Below are positions 36,381-43,915 of a stretch of 64,000 nt of DNA, piece by piece. The notes below the pieces were generated by a model. That model ran no database searches and was not told the DNA's origin. It saw only the letters and a list, made by a program, of their open reading frames with translations. Every line of letters starts with the position of its first letter. The first letter of the stretch is position 1. Origin of the DNA: Cellvibrio sp. UBA7661 (GTDB lineage Bacteria > Pseudomonadota > Gammaproteobacteria > Pseudomonadales > Cellvibrionaceae); contig DLHT01000005.1 of assembly GCA_002483365.1 (NCBI GenBank), positions 310,001-374,000 of the forward strand, in the 5' to 3' direction. Position numbers and translations under genes: made by a program.

Positions 36381-37067
36381 ATGATGAAACTCTATCCAAC
36401 AAAAAAAGCGCTCTTTCCTGTTTACCTGTGCTCGCTTGCAATCCTGTTTTTTGTTAGTACCGCTCACGCAGCGCCCGAAAATTTGGCGCGCCCCGCGGTG
36501 ACAGTGGAATGGACAGAATTACTGCCCGACGAGGATTTGCGCTTATTGGAATCCATTCCGCAAATCGATCACCAATCACTCAGCGATGACCAACTCGCGC
36601 AGGATGCACCCGCCGAGGGGTTCAATAGCAACACATCGGCATTTGAAGATCAAATTGCCAAGGCTATTGCTGATTCAAAGCAATCAATAGAGGATGAAAA
36701 ATCCGGCCGCAATTGGCGCGATGCCCTTAAATCCACCAAAGTTCGCCCCGAATTTAATAACAAACGCATCCGCATTGCAGGTTACATAGTGCCGATTGAA
36801 TACGACGATAACCAAGTCATCACCGAATTTTTTCTGGTGCCCTACTTCGGCGCTTGCATCCATGTTCCACCACCACCGCCCAACCAATTAATTTACGTTA
36901 AGCATCCCAAGGGTTTTACTTTGCCCGATTTGTACACACCCTTTTGGGTTGATGGTACGGTGGTGATAGAAACCCAGGAAAATGATCTCGGCTTATCGGC
37001 CTACTCCATGCGCAATGTAAAACTTGAACGCTACGAAGAACCCGAAGAGCCGGAATTTTTGAATTAA
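36381..37067 (+). CDS. DUF3299 secreted protein
   Basis: This is 228 residues from the ATG at 36381. A signal peptide ends at ...STAHA. A central acidic, Gln-rich linker leads to the DUF3299 domain (about 130-225): KRIRIAGYIVPIEYDDNQVITEFFLVPYFGACIHVPPPPPNQ in pieces, with the invariant GACIHVPPPPPNQ, and FWVDGTVVIE. The lone conserved Cys and His in that motif could bind metal or thiols. Function is unknown. Divergent pairing with a His-rich FtsX-type transporter is also seen for zinc-regulated (zrg-like) loci in Vibrio, as far as I recall, which supports a metal-homeostasis role by inference. Confidence 0.82.
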   Translation: MMKLYPTKKALFPVYLCSLAILFFVSTAHAAPENLARPAVTVEWTELLPDEDLRLLESIPQIDHQSLSDDQLAQDAPAEGFNSNTSAFEDQIAKAIADSKQSIEDEKSGRNWRDALKSTKVRPEFNNKRIRIAGYIVPIEYDDNQVITEFFLVPYFGACIHVPPPPPNQLIYVKHPKGFTLPDLYTPFWVDGTVVIETQENDLGLSAYSMRNVKLERYEEPEEPEFLN

Positions 37068-37083
37068 AAAAGTGCGAGTTGTG

Positions 37084-37167
37084 GCCTGTATGGAGCCTAG
37101 CGGAATACGGGAGATAAATTTATTAAATAACCCCGCATTTCGTTAGACTCCATGCGAGCTACTCGCT
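37084..37167 (+). repeat. 84-bp palindromic repeat, copy 1
   Basis: This is 81 of 84 bases identical to 38521-38604. Inside, 22-bp arms (37090-37111 and 37132-37153) pair with four mismatches, three nested A/T-rich bases around a 20-nt loop. It is REP- or MITE-like. It begins 16 bp after the DUF3299 stop. Confidence 0.85.
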
Positions 37168-37234
37168 GATACAAAACGCCGTTCGGTACGTATAAATGTA
37201 ATTAATTTAATCAAAAACACTGAATTGCAACTCC

Positions 37235-38521
37235 ATGAAAACAGCGCTCTATTGGTTTCGATACGATTTGCGTTTGGCGGACAACCCCGGCTGGACACAA
37301 TTAATCGCCACTCAGGATTCAGTGCTCGGTGTGTTTGTGTTACCGCAACAGTGGTTTCGCCAAGGCCGTTACCAATGCAAGGGAATTGATCGCCATCGCC
37401 TGATTTTTTTACTGGAATCCCTACGCGATTTACGCGAGCAGTTGCGTCAGGTCGGAAGTGACCTGGTCGTTCTGCAAGGTGATCCAGTCACCGAAGTGGT
37501 TGCGCTTGCACAGCAATTAAATGTGGGCGCTGTTGCCGTAGGCGATCATCCGGGCAGTGACGAATCCGATCAGGTTGCACACGCAAAAGCCCAACTCGAT
37601 GTCCCGCTTTATATCTCGGAAAATTTCACGCTGTTTGATCGCGCCGAATTACCCTTTGCGCTGAATGATTTGCCGAATGTGTTTTCCCAATTCCGCAAAC
37701 TGATTGAAAAGCGCCCGCCAACACGTGCGCTGCCTATCGCACCACCACTGAGAACGCGCGTTGTATTGGGCAATGTTCATTGCGAGCTGGATTCACTCTG
37801 CACCCGATTTGCACACAGCAATGAGGAGCAACCATCCAACAGCTTACATTTTTCGGGCGGCACTCGCGCGGGCATGCAACAGCTGGATTATTTTTTATTT
37901 GAATCCCATTTGATTGCCAATTACAAACAAACCCGCAATCAGTTAGACGGCTGGGATTTTTCATCCAAGTTATCGCCCTGGTTAGCGTTCGGCTGCCTGT
38001 CGGCACGTCAAGTGGCGGAATCAATCCGCCGTTATGAATCCACACACCAAGCCAACGAATCTACTTATTGGCTGTACTTTGAAATTCTCTGGCGTGAATA
38101 CTTTCAGTGGCTGGCTTATCGCGCAGGCAAAAAATTATTTTCCTTGCGTGGCATACAAAATAAAAACCCGTTGCTGAGTTTTTATCCCAATGAATTTATG
38201 GCGTGGTGTTATGGCAATACCGCGAGTGATTTTGTGAATGCCTTTATGCGGCAACTGCTGAACACCGGATGGATGTCCAACCGGGGCAGGCAAATTGTCG
38301 CCAGCTATTTAATTAATGAACTGGGAGTAGATTGGCGCTACGGCGCAGCCTGGTTTGAACAACAACTGATTGATTACGATGTCGCCGCCAATTGGGGCAA
38401 CTGGCAATACCTCGCCGGAGTAGGAACCGACCCACGCGGCCGCCGCCACTTCAACATCGAAAAACAACAACAAACCCACGACCCCGACCTCACCTTTACC
38501 CACCGCTGGATGCAATCGTAG
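37235..38521 (+). CDS. cryD: DASH-type cryptochrome / ssDNA photolyase
   Basis: This is 428 residues. The N-terminal photolyase alpha/beta domain (LYWFRYDLRLADNPGW, antenna region VLQGDPV) is followed by the FAD domain: KLSPWLAFGCLSARQVAE, LYFEILWREYFQWLAYRAG and the long GWMSNRGRQIVASYLINELGVDWRYGAAWFEQQLIDYDVAANWGNWQYLAGVGTDPRGRRHFN region in pieces, which is the DASH signature. These flavoproteins repair cyclobutane dimers in single-stranded DNA and may signal blue light. It is bounded on both sides by the 84-bp repeats; the downstream copy starts on the last base of its TAG stop. Confidence 0.94.
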   Translation: MKTALYWFRYDLRLADNPGWTQLIATQDSVLGVFVLPQQWFRQGRYQCKGIDRHRLIFLLESLRDLREQLRQVGSDLVVLQGDPVTEVVALAQQLNVGAVAVGDHPGSDESDQVAHAKAQLDVPLYISENFTLFDRAELPFALNDLPNVFSQFRKLIEKRPPTRALPIAPPLRTRVVLGNVHCELDSLCTRFAHSNEEQPSNSLHFSGGTRAGMQQLDYFLFESHLIANYKQTRNQLDGWDFSSKLSPWLAFGCLSARQVAESIRRYESTHQANESTYWLYFEILWREYFQWLAYRAGKKLFSLRGIQNKNPLLSFYPNEFMAWCYGNTASDFVNAFMRQLLNTGWMSNRGRQIVASYLINELGVDWRYGAAWFEQQLIDYDVAANWGNWQYLAGVGTDPRGRRHFNIEKQQQTHDPDLTFTHRWMQS

Positions 38522-38604
38522 CCTGTATGGAGCCTAGCGGAATACGGGAAATAAATTTATTAAATAACCCCGCATTTCGTTAGACTCCATGAGGGCTACT
38601 CGCT
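38521..38604 (+). repeat. 84-bp palindromic repeat, copy 2
   Basis: Same orientation as copy 1 at 37084-37167, with three differences. The outer TAGCC/GGCTA also pair in this copy, so the palindrome reaches about 30 bp per arm. It may double as the 3' hairpin of the cryptochrome transcript. Confidence 0.85.
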
Positions 38605-38618
38605 TGTTAAAAAATGTT

Positions 38619-39167
38619 TCACACGAGATACTCAACACTCGTGCCGTTGCTCACAGAAATTACTTTAGCATTTACTAAATAATTAACCTGATTTTGAATA
38701 GCAACTTCATTACCTTTCAAGCCAAGATGAGAAGCAATATGATTTCTCAGGCTAACCACTTTTTGGGGTCTTTTTTCTTTAGGTTTTGAGGTTAGACTTA
38801 AAACCAACTTGTTACCATATTGAGATTGCGATTCAACTTTGATTTGTTTACAAGCTCGTCCGTTTGCTTTGACGTGGGAAATTAAAGGTGAATAACCATT
38901 GTCATTGCTTATAACCTCGAAAGCGATTTGCTTTTCAGCAATAGAGTCGTACTTCCCCAAGTAATAGGACAAATGGAAATCGAGGTTGTTGGCCTGCACA
39001 GCCTTCATTTGTATGATGACTAAATTTAGCAGCTTGTCATATTTTTTTTCACCAAAGTCTAACTTTGGTTGCTTAGCACCAAGAAATATGATGATTTTTT
39101 CATATGCAGCCAAATCTATTTTATCCAAATTACTTACGTTCTCGTAATCGATAAATGCCCACTTCAT
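38619..39167 (-). CDS. PIN-like (PIN_7/NYN-type) domain protein
   Basis: This is 182 residues with GGAG 7 nt before the ATG. The N-terminal 115 residues match PIN-like nuclease folds that start with WAFIDYENV (D7), followed by KIIIFLGAKQ, NNLDFHLSYYLGKYD (second Asp), VISNDNGYSPLI (third Asp) and GRACKQI. These acidic residues are where PIN/NYN ribonucleases bind metal. The C-terminal 65 residues are basic and end in what may be a small wHTH/OST-like nucleic-acid-binding module (LRNHIASHLGLKGNEVAIQNQVNYLV). It is an orphan gene between the cryptochrome repeat and a membrane protein. It could be an RNase, possibly defence- or RNA-decay-related; the role is unproven. Confidence 0.7.
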   Translation of the reverse strand: MKWAFIDYENVSNLDKIDLAAYEKIIIFLGAKQPKLDFGEKKYDKLLNLVIIQMKAVQANNLDFHLSYYLGKYDSIAEKQIAFEVISNDNGYSPLISHVKANGRACKQIKVESQSQYGNKLVLSLTSKPKEKRPQKVVSLRNHIASHLGLKGNEVAIQNQVNYLVNAKVISVSNGTSVEYLV

Positions 39168-39239
39168 GTGGCAACTCCATTTTTTAACACTGTGATAAGC
39201 GATGGTTTAAGCTGCTCTTTTGCCACAGCCACTTTTTAG

Positions 39240-39309
39240 GGTTTTCTATTTTTAGCAATAGAAAACCAATAACACAGGCTCACCATCACACCAGACAAGC
39301 CTGTGTTAT
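39240..39309 (-). terminator. Two tandem hairpins between the membrane-protein and PIN genes
   Basis: GGTTTTCTATT (39240-39250) pairs with AATAGAAAACC (39257-39267), and ATAACACAGGCT (39269-39280) pairs with AGCCTGTGTTAT (39298-39309). The pair sits 7 bp past the stop of the 39317 gene and upstream of the PIN gene, and may end or attenuate the minus-strand transcript. Confidence 0.5.
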
Positions 39310-39316
39310 CACAACC

Positions 39317-39931
39317 TTACCCCTTCTTGCGCCCCATAAAAAACCACATAAACGCACCAAAAAACAGGCCGCCTATAGCATTAATGATCGCAAGGAAAAT
39401 AAATTTATCCAGTGTTATTCCCCCACGGAAATATTCCGCAGAGACAAAAAATGCGAGCATCAATAAACCAAATGATGCACCCATTTTTATCCAAGTAAAT
39501 TTATTAATAGGTTTGGCGATATTTGCTTCTGCTTTTTTGTAACGTGAGAGTTCGTAGGCGATGTATTTTTGTTCGTAGATTTTTTTAAGAGGGAACCAAA
39601 TGGGAAAAAGCACAGCGAGCAAAAGCAGGCTGAACACATTCCATAAGCTGGGAATTTTTTGTTCGCAATTAGGGCAGATGTAGCCAAGCCAATGACCAAA
39701 GGCATTTCCTTTACCCCATAACATGCCATGATGAATTGCGCCGCATGATGGACATGGGACATAGGTGCGCTCAATTAATGATGCATTGCTGGTTTTGTCG
39801 ATCAGTGTGACTTTGGGGATGCGCTGGCCAAGAATGACTTCATTAATTGCCAAGCCGGGATTCAAGATCCAATGCAGTAGCAAAGGGTTGGGAAGTTTTT
39901 GAACGCTATATTTATTTTCATCGTATGCCAT
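39317..39931 (-). CDS. Small zinc-ribbon membrane protein, function unknown
   Basis: This is 204 residues from the ATG at 39931, which has AAGGAG 7 nt upstream. The N-terminal cytosolic part has a two-CxxC zinc ribbon, VPCPSCGAIHHG and YICPNCEQK, about residues 65-98. Three hydrophobic segments follow: VFSLLLLAVLFPIWFPL, SFGLLMLAFFVSAEYF and FIFLAIINAIGGLFFGAFMWFF. It ends in a basic GRKKG. I do not recognise the family. No partner is evident apart from the PIN gene downstream on the same strand. Confidence 0.7.
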   Translation of the reverse strand: MAYDENKYSVQKLPNPLLLHWILNPGLAINEVILGQRIPKVTLIDKTSNASLIERTYVPCPSCGAIHHGMLWGKGNAFGHWLGYICPNCEQKIPSLWNVFSLLLLAVLFPIWFPLKKIYEQKYIAYELSRYKKAEANIAKPINKFTWIKMGASFGLLMLAFFVSAEYFRGGITLDKFIFLAIINAIGGLFFGAFMWFFMGRKKG

Positions 39932-40152
39932 GGGTGTGCTCCTTGTATTCTGGCATTTCATTTGATGCTACGCCCTTTTGCCAATCCGCCTCTGTCACAG
40001 CAAGCGGTCAAATTTTCAACGGTTAAATAGCGCGCCAAGGATGACTCAGTTCAATGGCTGATTCAACTCAACCAAGCCAATAGGCATGCTTATCCACTCA
40101 GCTTAACCCCACCCTTTTCAAGCCCAAACCTCACCCTACACACCTGCCAACA

Positions 40153-40165
40153 TGAATATTATTCA
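40153..40165 (+). promoter_or_regulatory. MetR-like operator TGAATATTATTCA upstream of mesX
   Basis: The 13-bp palindrome TGAA-N5-TTCA is the consensus of the LysR-type methionine regulator MetR. It lies 115 bp before the mesX start, in an AT-rich stretch that could carry the promoter. The rest of the 348-bp gap (39932-40279) shows no gene and no SAM-riboswitch fold that I can recognise; a short in-frame extension of mesX from 40202 is possible but has no ribosome site. Confidence 0.5.
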
Positions 40166-40279
40166 CGTTTTCATGAATTTATATCGTTTTTATTCACCTT
40201 AATGTTCCAGTATAAAGACAACCTGTGCTTTACCAGAGCCGACTTTACCCTTGCCTCTTCATCAGGTTGCGACATCACC

Positions 40280-41263
40280 ATGAACAACGATTTTACGTTT
40301 AGCATCAAAAGTATTGGTTTCGATGAGAACTATCGTCCGGCGGACACTACGCGCGCCACTACCAACTTTGCCAATTTGGCGAGGGGAAATAACCGGCAAG
40401 AAAACTTACGCAATGCGCTGACGATGATTGACAATCGTTTTAATGCCTTGGCGCATTGGGATAACCCCAAAGGCGATCGTTATTCGCTGGAGCTGGAGAT
40501 CATTTCGGTGGAGATGGATCTTGCTCGCGAGGGTAATGGTGATTTATTTCCTGCGATTGAAATTTTGAAAACCACTATTCTGGATCACTACAACAACCGG
40601 CGCATTGAAGGCATTGTGGGAAATAATTTTTCCTCTTATGTGCGCGATTATGACTTTAGTGTGCTGCTGTTAGAGCACAACAAAAACCAAGCGACATTCA
40701 GCATTCCCGATAATTTTGGCGATTTACACGGCAAACTGTTTCAGTGCTTTGTGAACTCGGCTACCTACAAAACGCATTTTAATAAACCACCGGTGATTTG
40801 CCTGAGTGTTTCCGATAACAAAACCTACAAGCGCACTGAAAACCAGCACCCGGTGTTGGGCGTTGAATACCAGCCCAATGAATCCTCATTGACTGAACAG
40901 TATTTTAAAAAGATGGGTTTGGCGGTTCGCTATTTTATGCCGCCCAATAGCGTTGCCCCTTTCGCCTTTTATTTCTTTGGGGATTTTCTGGTGGATTACA
41001 CCAACCTTGAACTGATCAGCACCATTAGCACTATGGAGACTTTCCAAAAAATTTATCGCCCTGAAATTTATAACGCGAATGCGGTAGCGGGAGCCTTTTA
41101 CAGGCCCAATTTAAAAAATCAGGATTATTCATTAACCAAAGTGGTTTATGACCGCGAGGAGCGCAGCAGGCTTGCAATTGAACAGGGGAAATTTGCTGAA
41201 AAACAATTCATCAAACCCTACCAGCGCATTCTTGAGCAGTGGTCTGCTAACTACGCGTTTTAA
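40280..41263 (+). CDS. mesX: DUF1852 putative oxygenase MesX, partner of methionine synthase MesD
   Basis: This is 327 residues from the ATG at 40280. I prefer it over a frame start at 40202 because the family begins with this DDFTFSIKSIGFDENYRP-like segment (here NNDFTFSIKSIGFDENY) followed by TTRATTNFANLARG. The DUF1852 family is nearly always beside mesD. MesX is reported to be needed, with oxygen, for MesD-dependent methionine synthesis. Other conserved-looking stretches are NRFNALAHWDNPKGDRY, GNNFSSYVRDYDFSVLLLEHN and the C-terminal EQGKFAEKQFIKPY. It lies 106 bp before mesD. Confidence 0.88.
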   Translation: MNNDFTFSIKSIGFDENYRPADTTRATTNFANLARGNNRQENLRNALTMIDNRFNALAHWDNPKGDRYSLELEIISVEMDLAREGNGDLFPAIEILKTTILDHYNNRRIEGIVGNNFSSYVRDYDFSVLLLEHNKNQATFSIPDNFGDLHGKLFQCFVNSATYKTHFNKPPVICLSVSDNKTYKRTENQHPVLGVEYQPNESSLTEQYFKKMGLAVRYFMPPNSVAPFAFYFFGDFLVDYTNLELISTISTMETFQKIYRPEIYNANAVAGAFYRPNLKNQDYSLTKVVYDREERSRLAIEQGKFAEKQFIKPYQRILEQWSANYAF

Positions 41264-41290
41264 TTCGCCACGCTGCTGATTTTTTTGGAT

Positions 41291-41338
41291 ACCCGCATTC
41301 GCGGGTATAACGGGAAGTGAATATTTCAGAGCTTCCCG
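41291..41338 (+). repeat. Double hairpin (REP-like) between mesX and mesD
   Basis: ACCCGC/GCGGGT (41291-41296, 41301-41306) is followed by CGGGAAG/CTTCCCG (41311-41317, 41332-41338). Read on the minus strand the same bases translate as VIPANAGIQ, the well-known signature of a widespread bacterial REP-type repeat. It starts 27 bp after the mesX stop. Confidence 0.7.
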
Positions 41339-41369
41339 ATAACTTTTAAACAGACAAGATGATTCATCT

Positions 41370-42398
41370 ATGAACAAACTATTGCCCACATCAACCGCTG
41401 GCAGCTTACCCAAGCCTTTATGGCTTGCGCAGCCTGAAACACTTTGGTCGCCCTGGAAATTACAAGGTGATGAATTAGTGGAAGGCAAAAAAGACGCGCT
41501 GCGTTTGTCATTGCACGAACAGCAACTAGCAGGGATTGATATTGTTGGCGATGGCGAGCAATCGCGCCAACACTTTGTGACGACCTTTATTGAGCACCTG
41601 AGCGGCGTTGATTTTGTGCAGCGCGAAACGGTGAGAATTCGCAATCGCTATGATGCGAGCGTACCCACGGTGGTAGGCGATGTGTCGCGCCAGAAGCCGG
41701 TGTTTGTTGATGACGCAAAATTTCTGCGCGCGCAAACCACACAACCGATTAAATGGGCCCTGCCCGGCCCCATGACGATGATTGATACGCTTTACGATGG
41801 CCACTACAAAAGCCGCGAAAAACTGGCTTGGGAATTCGCTAAAATTCTCAACCAGGAAGCGAAAGAATTAGAGGCAGCGGGCGTGGATATAATCCAGTTT
41901 GATGAACCTGCTTTTAATGTATTTTTTGATGAGGTGAACGACTGGGGCATTGCGACATTAGAACGAGCGCTAGAAGGTCTTAAGTGCGAAACGGCGGTAC
42001 ATATTTGTTATGGCTACGGCATTAAAGCCAATACCGAATGGAAAAAAACACTGGGCTCTGAGTGGCGCCAATATGAAGAGATTTTTCCCAAACTGCAAAA
42101 ATCCAACATCGATATTATCTCGCTGGAATGCCACAACTCGCGCGTGCCGATGGAATTACTGGAACTGATTCGCGGCAAAAAAGTGATGGTCGGTGCGATT
42201 GACGTAGCCACCAACACCATCGAAACGCCCGAGGAAGTCGCTGCTACTTTACGCAAAGCATTGCAGTTTGTTGATGCCGACAAACTCTGTCCCTGCACCA
42301 ACTGCGGTATGACACCACTACCCCGCCAAGTCGCGCTTGGTAAACTCAAGGCTTTGAGCGCAGGCGCAGAAATCGTGCGCAAGGAACTCGCGCGTTAA
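41370..42398 (+). CDS. mesD: Core-MetE-type folate-independent methionine synthase MesD
   Basis: This is 342 residues, only the C-terminal catalytic barrel of MetE (about 750 residues in full MetE). It opens TSTAGSLPKPLWLAQPE. Zinc-site residues are seen in VHICYGYG (His and Cys), ISLECHNSR (Glu) and PCTNCGM (Cys). The absence of the N-terminal MetE half and the DUF1852 partner define the MesD family, which makes methionine from homocysteine without methyl-tetrahydrofolate and needs MesX and oxygen; the natural methyl donor is not settled. It is transcribed with mesX. Confidence 0.88.
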   Translation: MNKLLPTSTAGSLPKPLWLAQPETLWSPWKLQGDELVEGKKDALRLSLHEQQLAGIDIVGDGEQSRQHFVTTFIEHLSGVDFVQRETVRIRNRYDASVPTVVGDVSRQKPVFVDDAKFLRAQTTQPIKWALPGPMTMIDTLYDGHYKSREKLAWEFAKILNQEAKELEAAGVDIIQFDEPAFNVFFDEVNDWGIATLERALEGLKCETAVHICYGYGIKANTEWKKTLGSEWRQYEEIFPKLQKSNIDIISLECHNSRVPMELLELIRGKKVMVGAIDVATNTIETPEEVAATLRKALQFVDADKLCPCTNCGMTPLPRQVALGKLKALSAGAEIVRKELAR

Positions 42399-42415
42399 TA
42401 CAAATCCGGCAGCTG

Positions 42416-42457
42416 GCAGGTTGGGTCGGGCCGCGTAGGCAGCAATGCCCAACCTGC
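42416..42457 (+). terminator. Hairpin between convergent mesD and araC-type gene
   Basis: GCAGGTTGGG (42416-42425) and CCCAACCTGC (42448-42457) form a perfect 10-bp stem around a GC-rich 22-nt loop that can pair further (GGGC/GCCC). It lies 18 bp after the mesD stop and 5 bp before the opposing stop. No clear T-run. Confidence 0.5.
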
Positions 42458-42461
42458 AGGC

Positions 42462-43286
42462 TCACGAATTTTCTTTCAACCACTGCATTGGCGATACGCC
42501 GCATTGTGATTTAAACGCGCGCGACAACGCCGCTTCACTGCTATATCCGGCTTCTTCCGCAATTAATCGCAGCGACTGCCCTTTCTTCAACCATTTTTGC
42601 ACCAGACCAATGCGCCAGCGCTGCAAATAATTAGCGGGCGTATCGCCTACGGCATCGCGAAATTGATTGGAGAAAACACTGCGCGACATGCCCGCGATTT
42701 TTGCCAAACGTTCGACTGACCAATCCTCTTCCGGTTTTTCATGCATCGCCACTATGGCGCGACGTAGTTGTGTATGCGCAAGGCCTGTTAACAATCCCAA
42801 TTGTGGATTGTTACTTTCCATCAGCTCGCGCAATAACTGGATCAAAATCACCTCAAACAAACGGTCGAGCACAGTTTGCCGGCCGCAATGATTGGCTTCG
42901 GCTTCTGCAAACAAAAGCGAGAGCAGCGCGACACTGTGAGGTAATTGCGCGAGTGGAATGCAAATACACGCGGGCAATGCATTCAGCAGCGGGTTGGCCG
43001 AGCCGCCTTCAAATAAAATATTCGCGCACACAAAATCGGCACCATGTTCGCTGTCGGTCACAAAGCTATGGGGTGTCGGGCGCGGATAAAACAGCAGGCT
43101 CGGCTCCTCCAGCTCATAGGCTTTGGTATTTCCATGCCATACCTCCGCTTTTCCGCGCCTTAAGAGATGCAACTGCCCATAGGGTTTGCTGCCATCCAAC
43201 GTGTTAATGCCGCACAGCGGGCCGGTTTGGAAGGTTTGGGCGCTTATCGCAAAGTGCCCCAAAAGTGCTGCAAGACGATCAACCAT
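42462..43286 (-). CDS. AraC-family transcriptional regulator
   Basis: This is 274 residues. An N-terminal cupin-type ligand domain (Cupin_6: GQLHLLRRGKAEVWHG, EPSLLFYPRPTPHSF) is followed by a C-terminal double HTH (about 175-274): WSVERLAKIAGMSRSVFSNQFRDAVGDTPANYLQRWRI and LRLIAEEAGYSSEAALSRAFKSQCGVSPMQW in pieces. The divergent ohr gene shares a 124-bp promoter spacer, so this regulator likely controls ohr and itself, in place of the usual MarR-type OhrR. The ligand is unknown. Confidence 0.9.
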   Translation of the reverse strand: MVDRLAALLGHFAISAQTFQTGPLCGINTLDGSKPYGQLHLLRRGKAEVWHGNTKAYELEEPSLLFYPRPTPHSFVTDSEHGADFVCANILFEGGSANPLLNALPACICIPLAQLPHSVALLSLLFAEAEANHCGRQTVLDRLFEVILIQLLRELMESNNPQLGLLTGLAHTQLRRAIVAMHEKPEEDWSVERLAKIAGMSRSVFSNQFRDAVGDTPANYLQRWRIGLVQKWLKKGQSLRLIAEEAGYSSEAALSRAFKSQCGVSPMQWLKENS

Positions 43287-43410
43287 AAAAAATACGATTT
43301 GTTAAAAATTGAAGATTAATTGTATCAATTCGTACCAGCCTGTCTAGCACAATGCTCCTCGTTGACACACGCAACGACTTTTACCAAACACCCCATCAGG
43401 AGCACAGATT

Positions 43411-43842
43411 ATGAAACCTTCAAACATCCTTTATACCGCAAACGTTGTTTCAACCGGTGGCCGCGAAGGCCGTTCGGAATCCAATGACGGCGCGCTGTCA
43501 GTACAACTTTCCACACCCAAAGCACTCGGCGGTGCCGGTGGCCCAGGCACCAACCCCGAGCAGTTATTCGCCGCTGGTTACTCCGCCTGCTTTTTAGGTG
43601 CACTCAAATTTGTGGCAGGCCAAGCGCGCGTTCAAATTCCGGCCAGCGCACAAATCGCGGCAGAAGTGGGCATCGGCCCCATCCCAACCGGTTTTGCACT
43701 GCGCGTTAAATTGGAAATTTCATTGCCCGGTTTACCGTTGGCGCAAGCGCAAGAGTTGGTTGAAAAGGCGCATCAGGTTTGCCCTTACTCGAATGCAACC
43801 CGCGGCAATATCGATGTCGAGTTAGTGGTTATCGAGCAATAA
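43411..43842 (+). CDS. ohr: Organic hydroperoxide resistance protein Ohr (OsmC family)
   Basis: This is 143 residues with an AGGAG ribosome site. The active-site Cys pair is seen in YSACFLGAL (Cys about 60) and VCPYSNATRGN (Cys about 128), the spacing of Ohr. Conserved GGPGTNPEQLFAAGY and the N-terminal YTANVVSTGGREGRSES also match. Ohr reduces organic and fatty-acid hydroperoxides with lipoyl reductants. Divergent from the AraC regulator; 73 bp upstream of a hydrolase gene on the same strand. Confidence 0.95.
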   Translation: MKPSNILYTANVVSTGGREGRSESNDGALSVQLSTPKALGGAGGPGTNPEQLFAAGYSACFLGALKFVAGQARVQIPASAQIAAEVGIGPIPTGFALRVKLEISLPGLPLAQAQELVEKAHQVCPYSNATRGNIDVELVVIEQ

Positions 43843-43915
43843 ATTCATCCACATTTTTTCTTAACTTTATTTTTTATTAACCATTGAAACTTGTTAATTA
43901 TTTTTGAGATTCGTC

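Noticed and set aside
37084..38604. Integron cassette: the 84-bp repeats as attC sites around cryD
   Set aside because: A GTTAGAC string fits the attC core, but the rest folds as one symmetrical palindrome without the two-box attC layout. No integrase is present and the gene is chromosomal in type. A REP/MITE-like element fits better.
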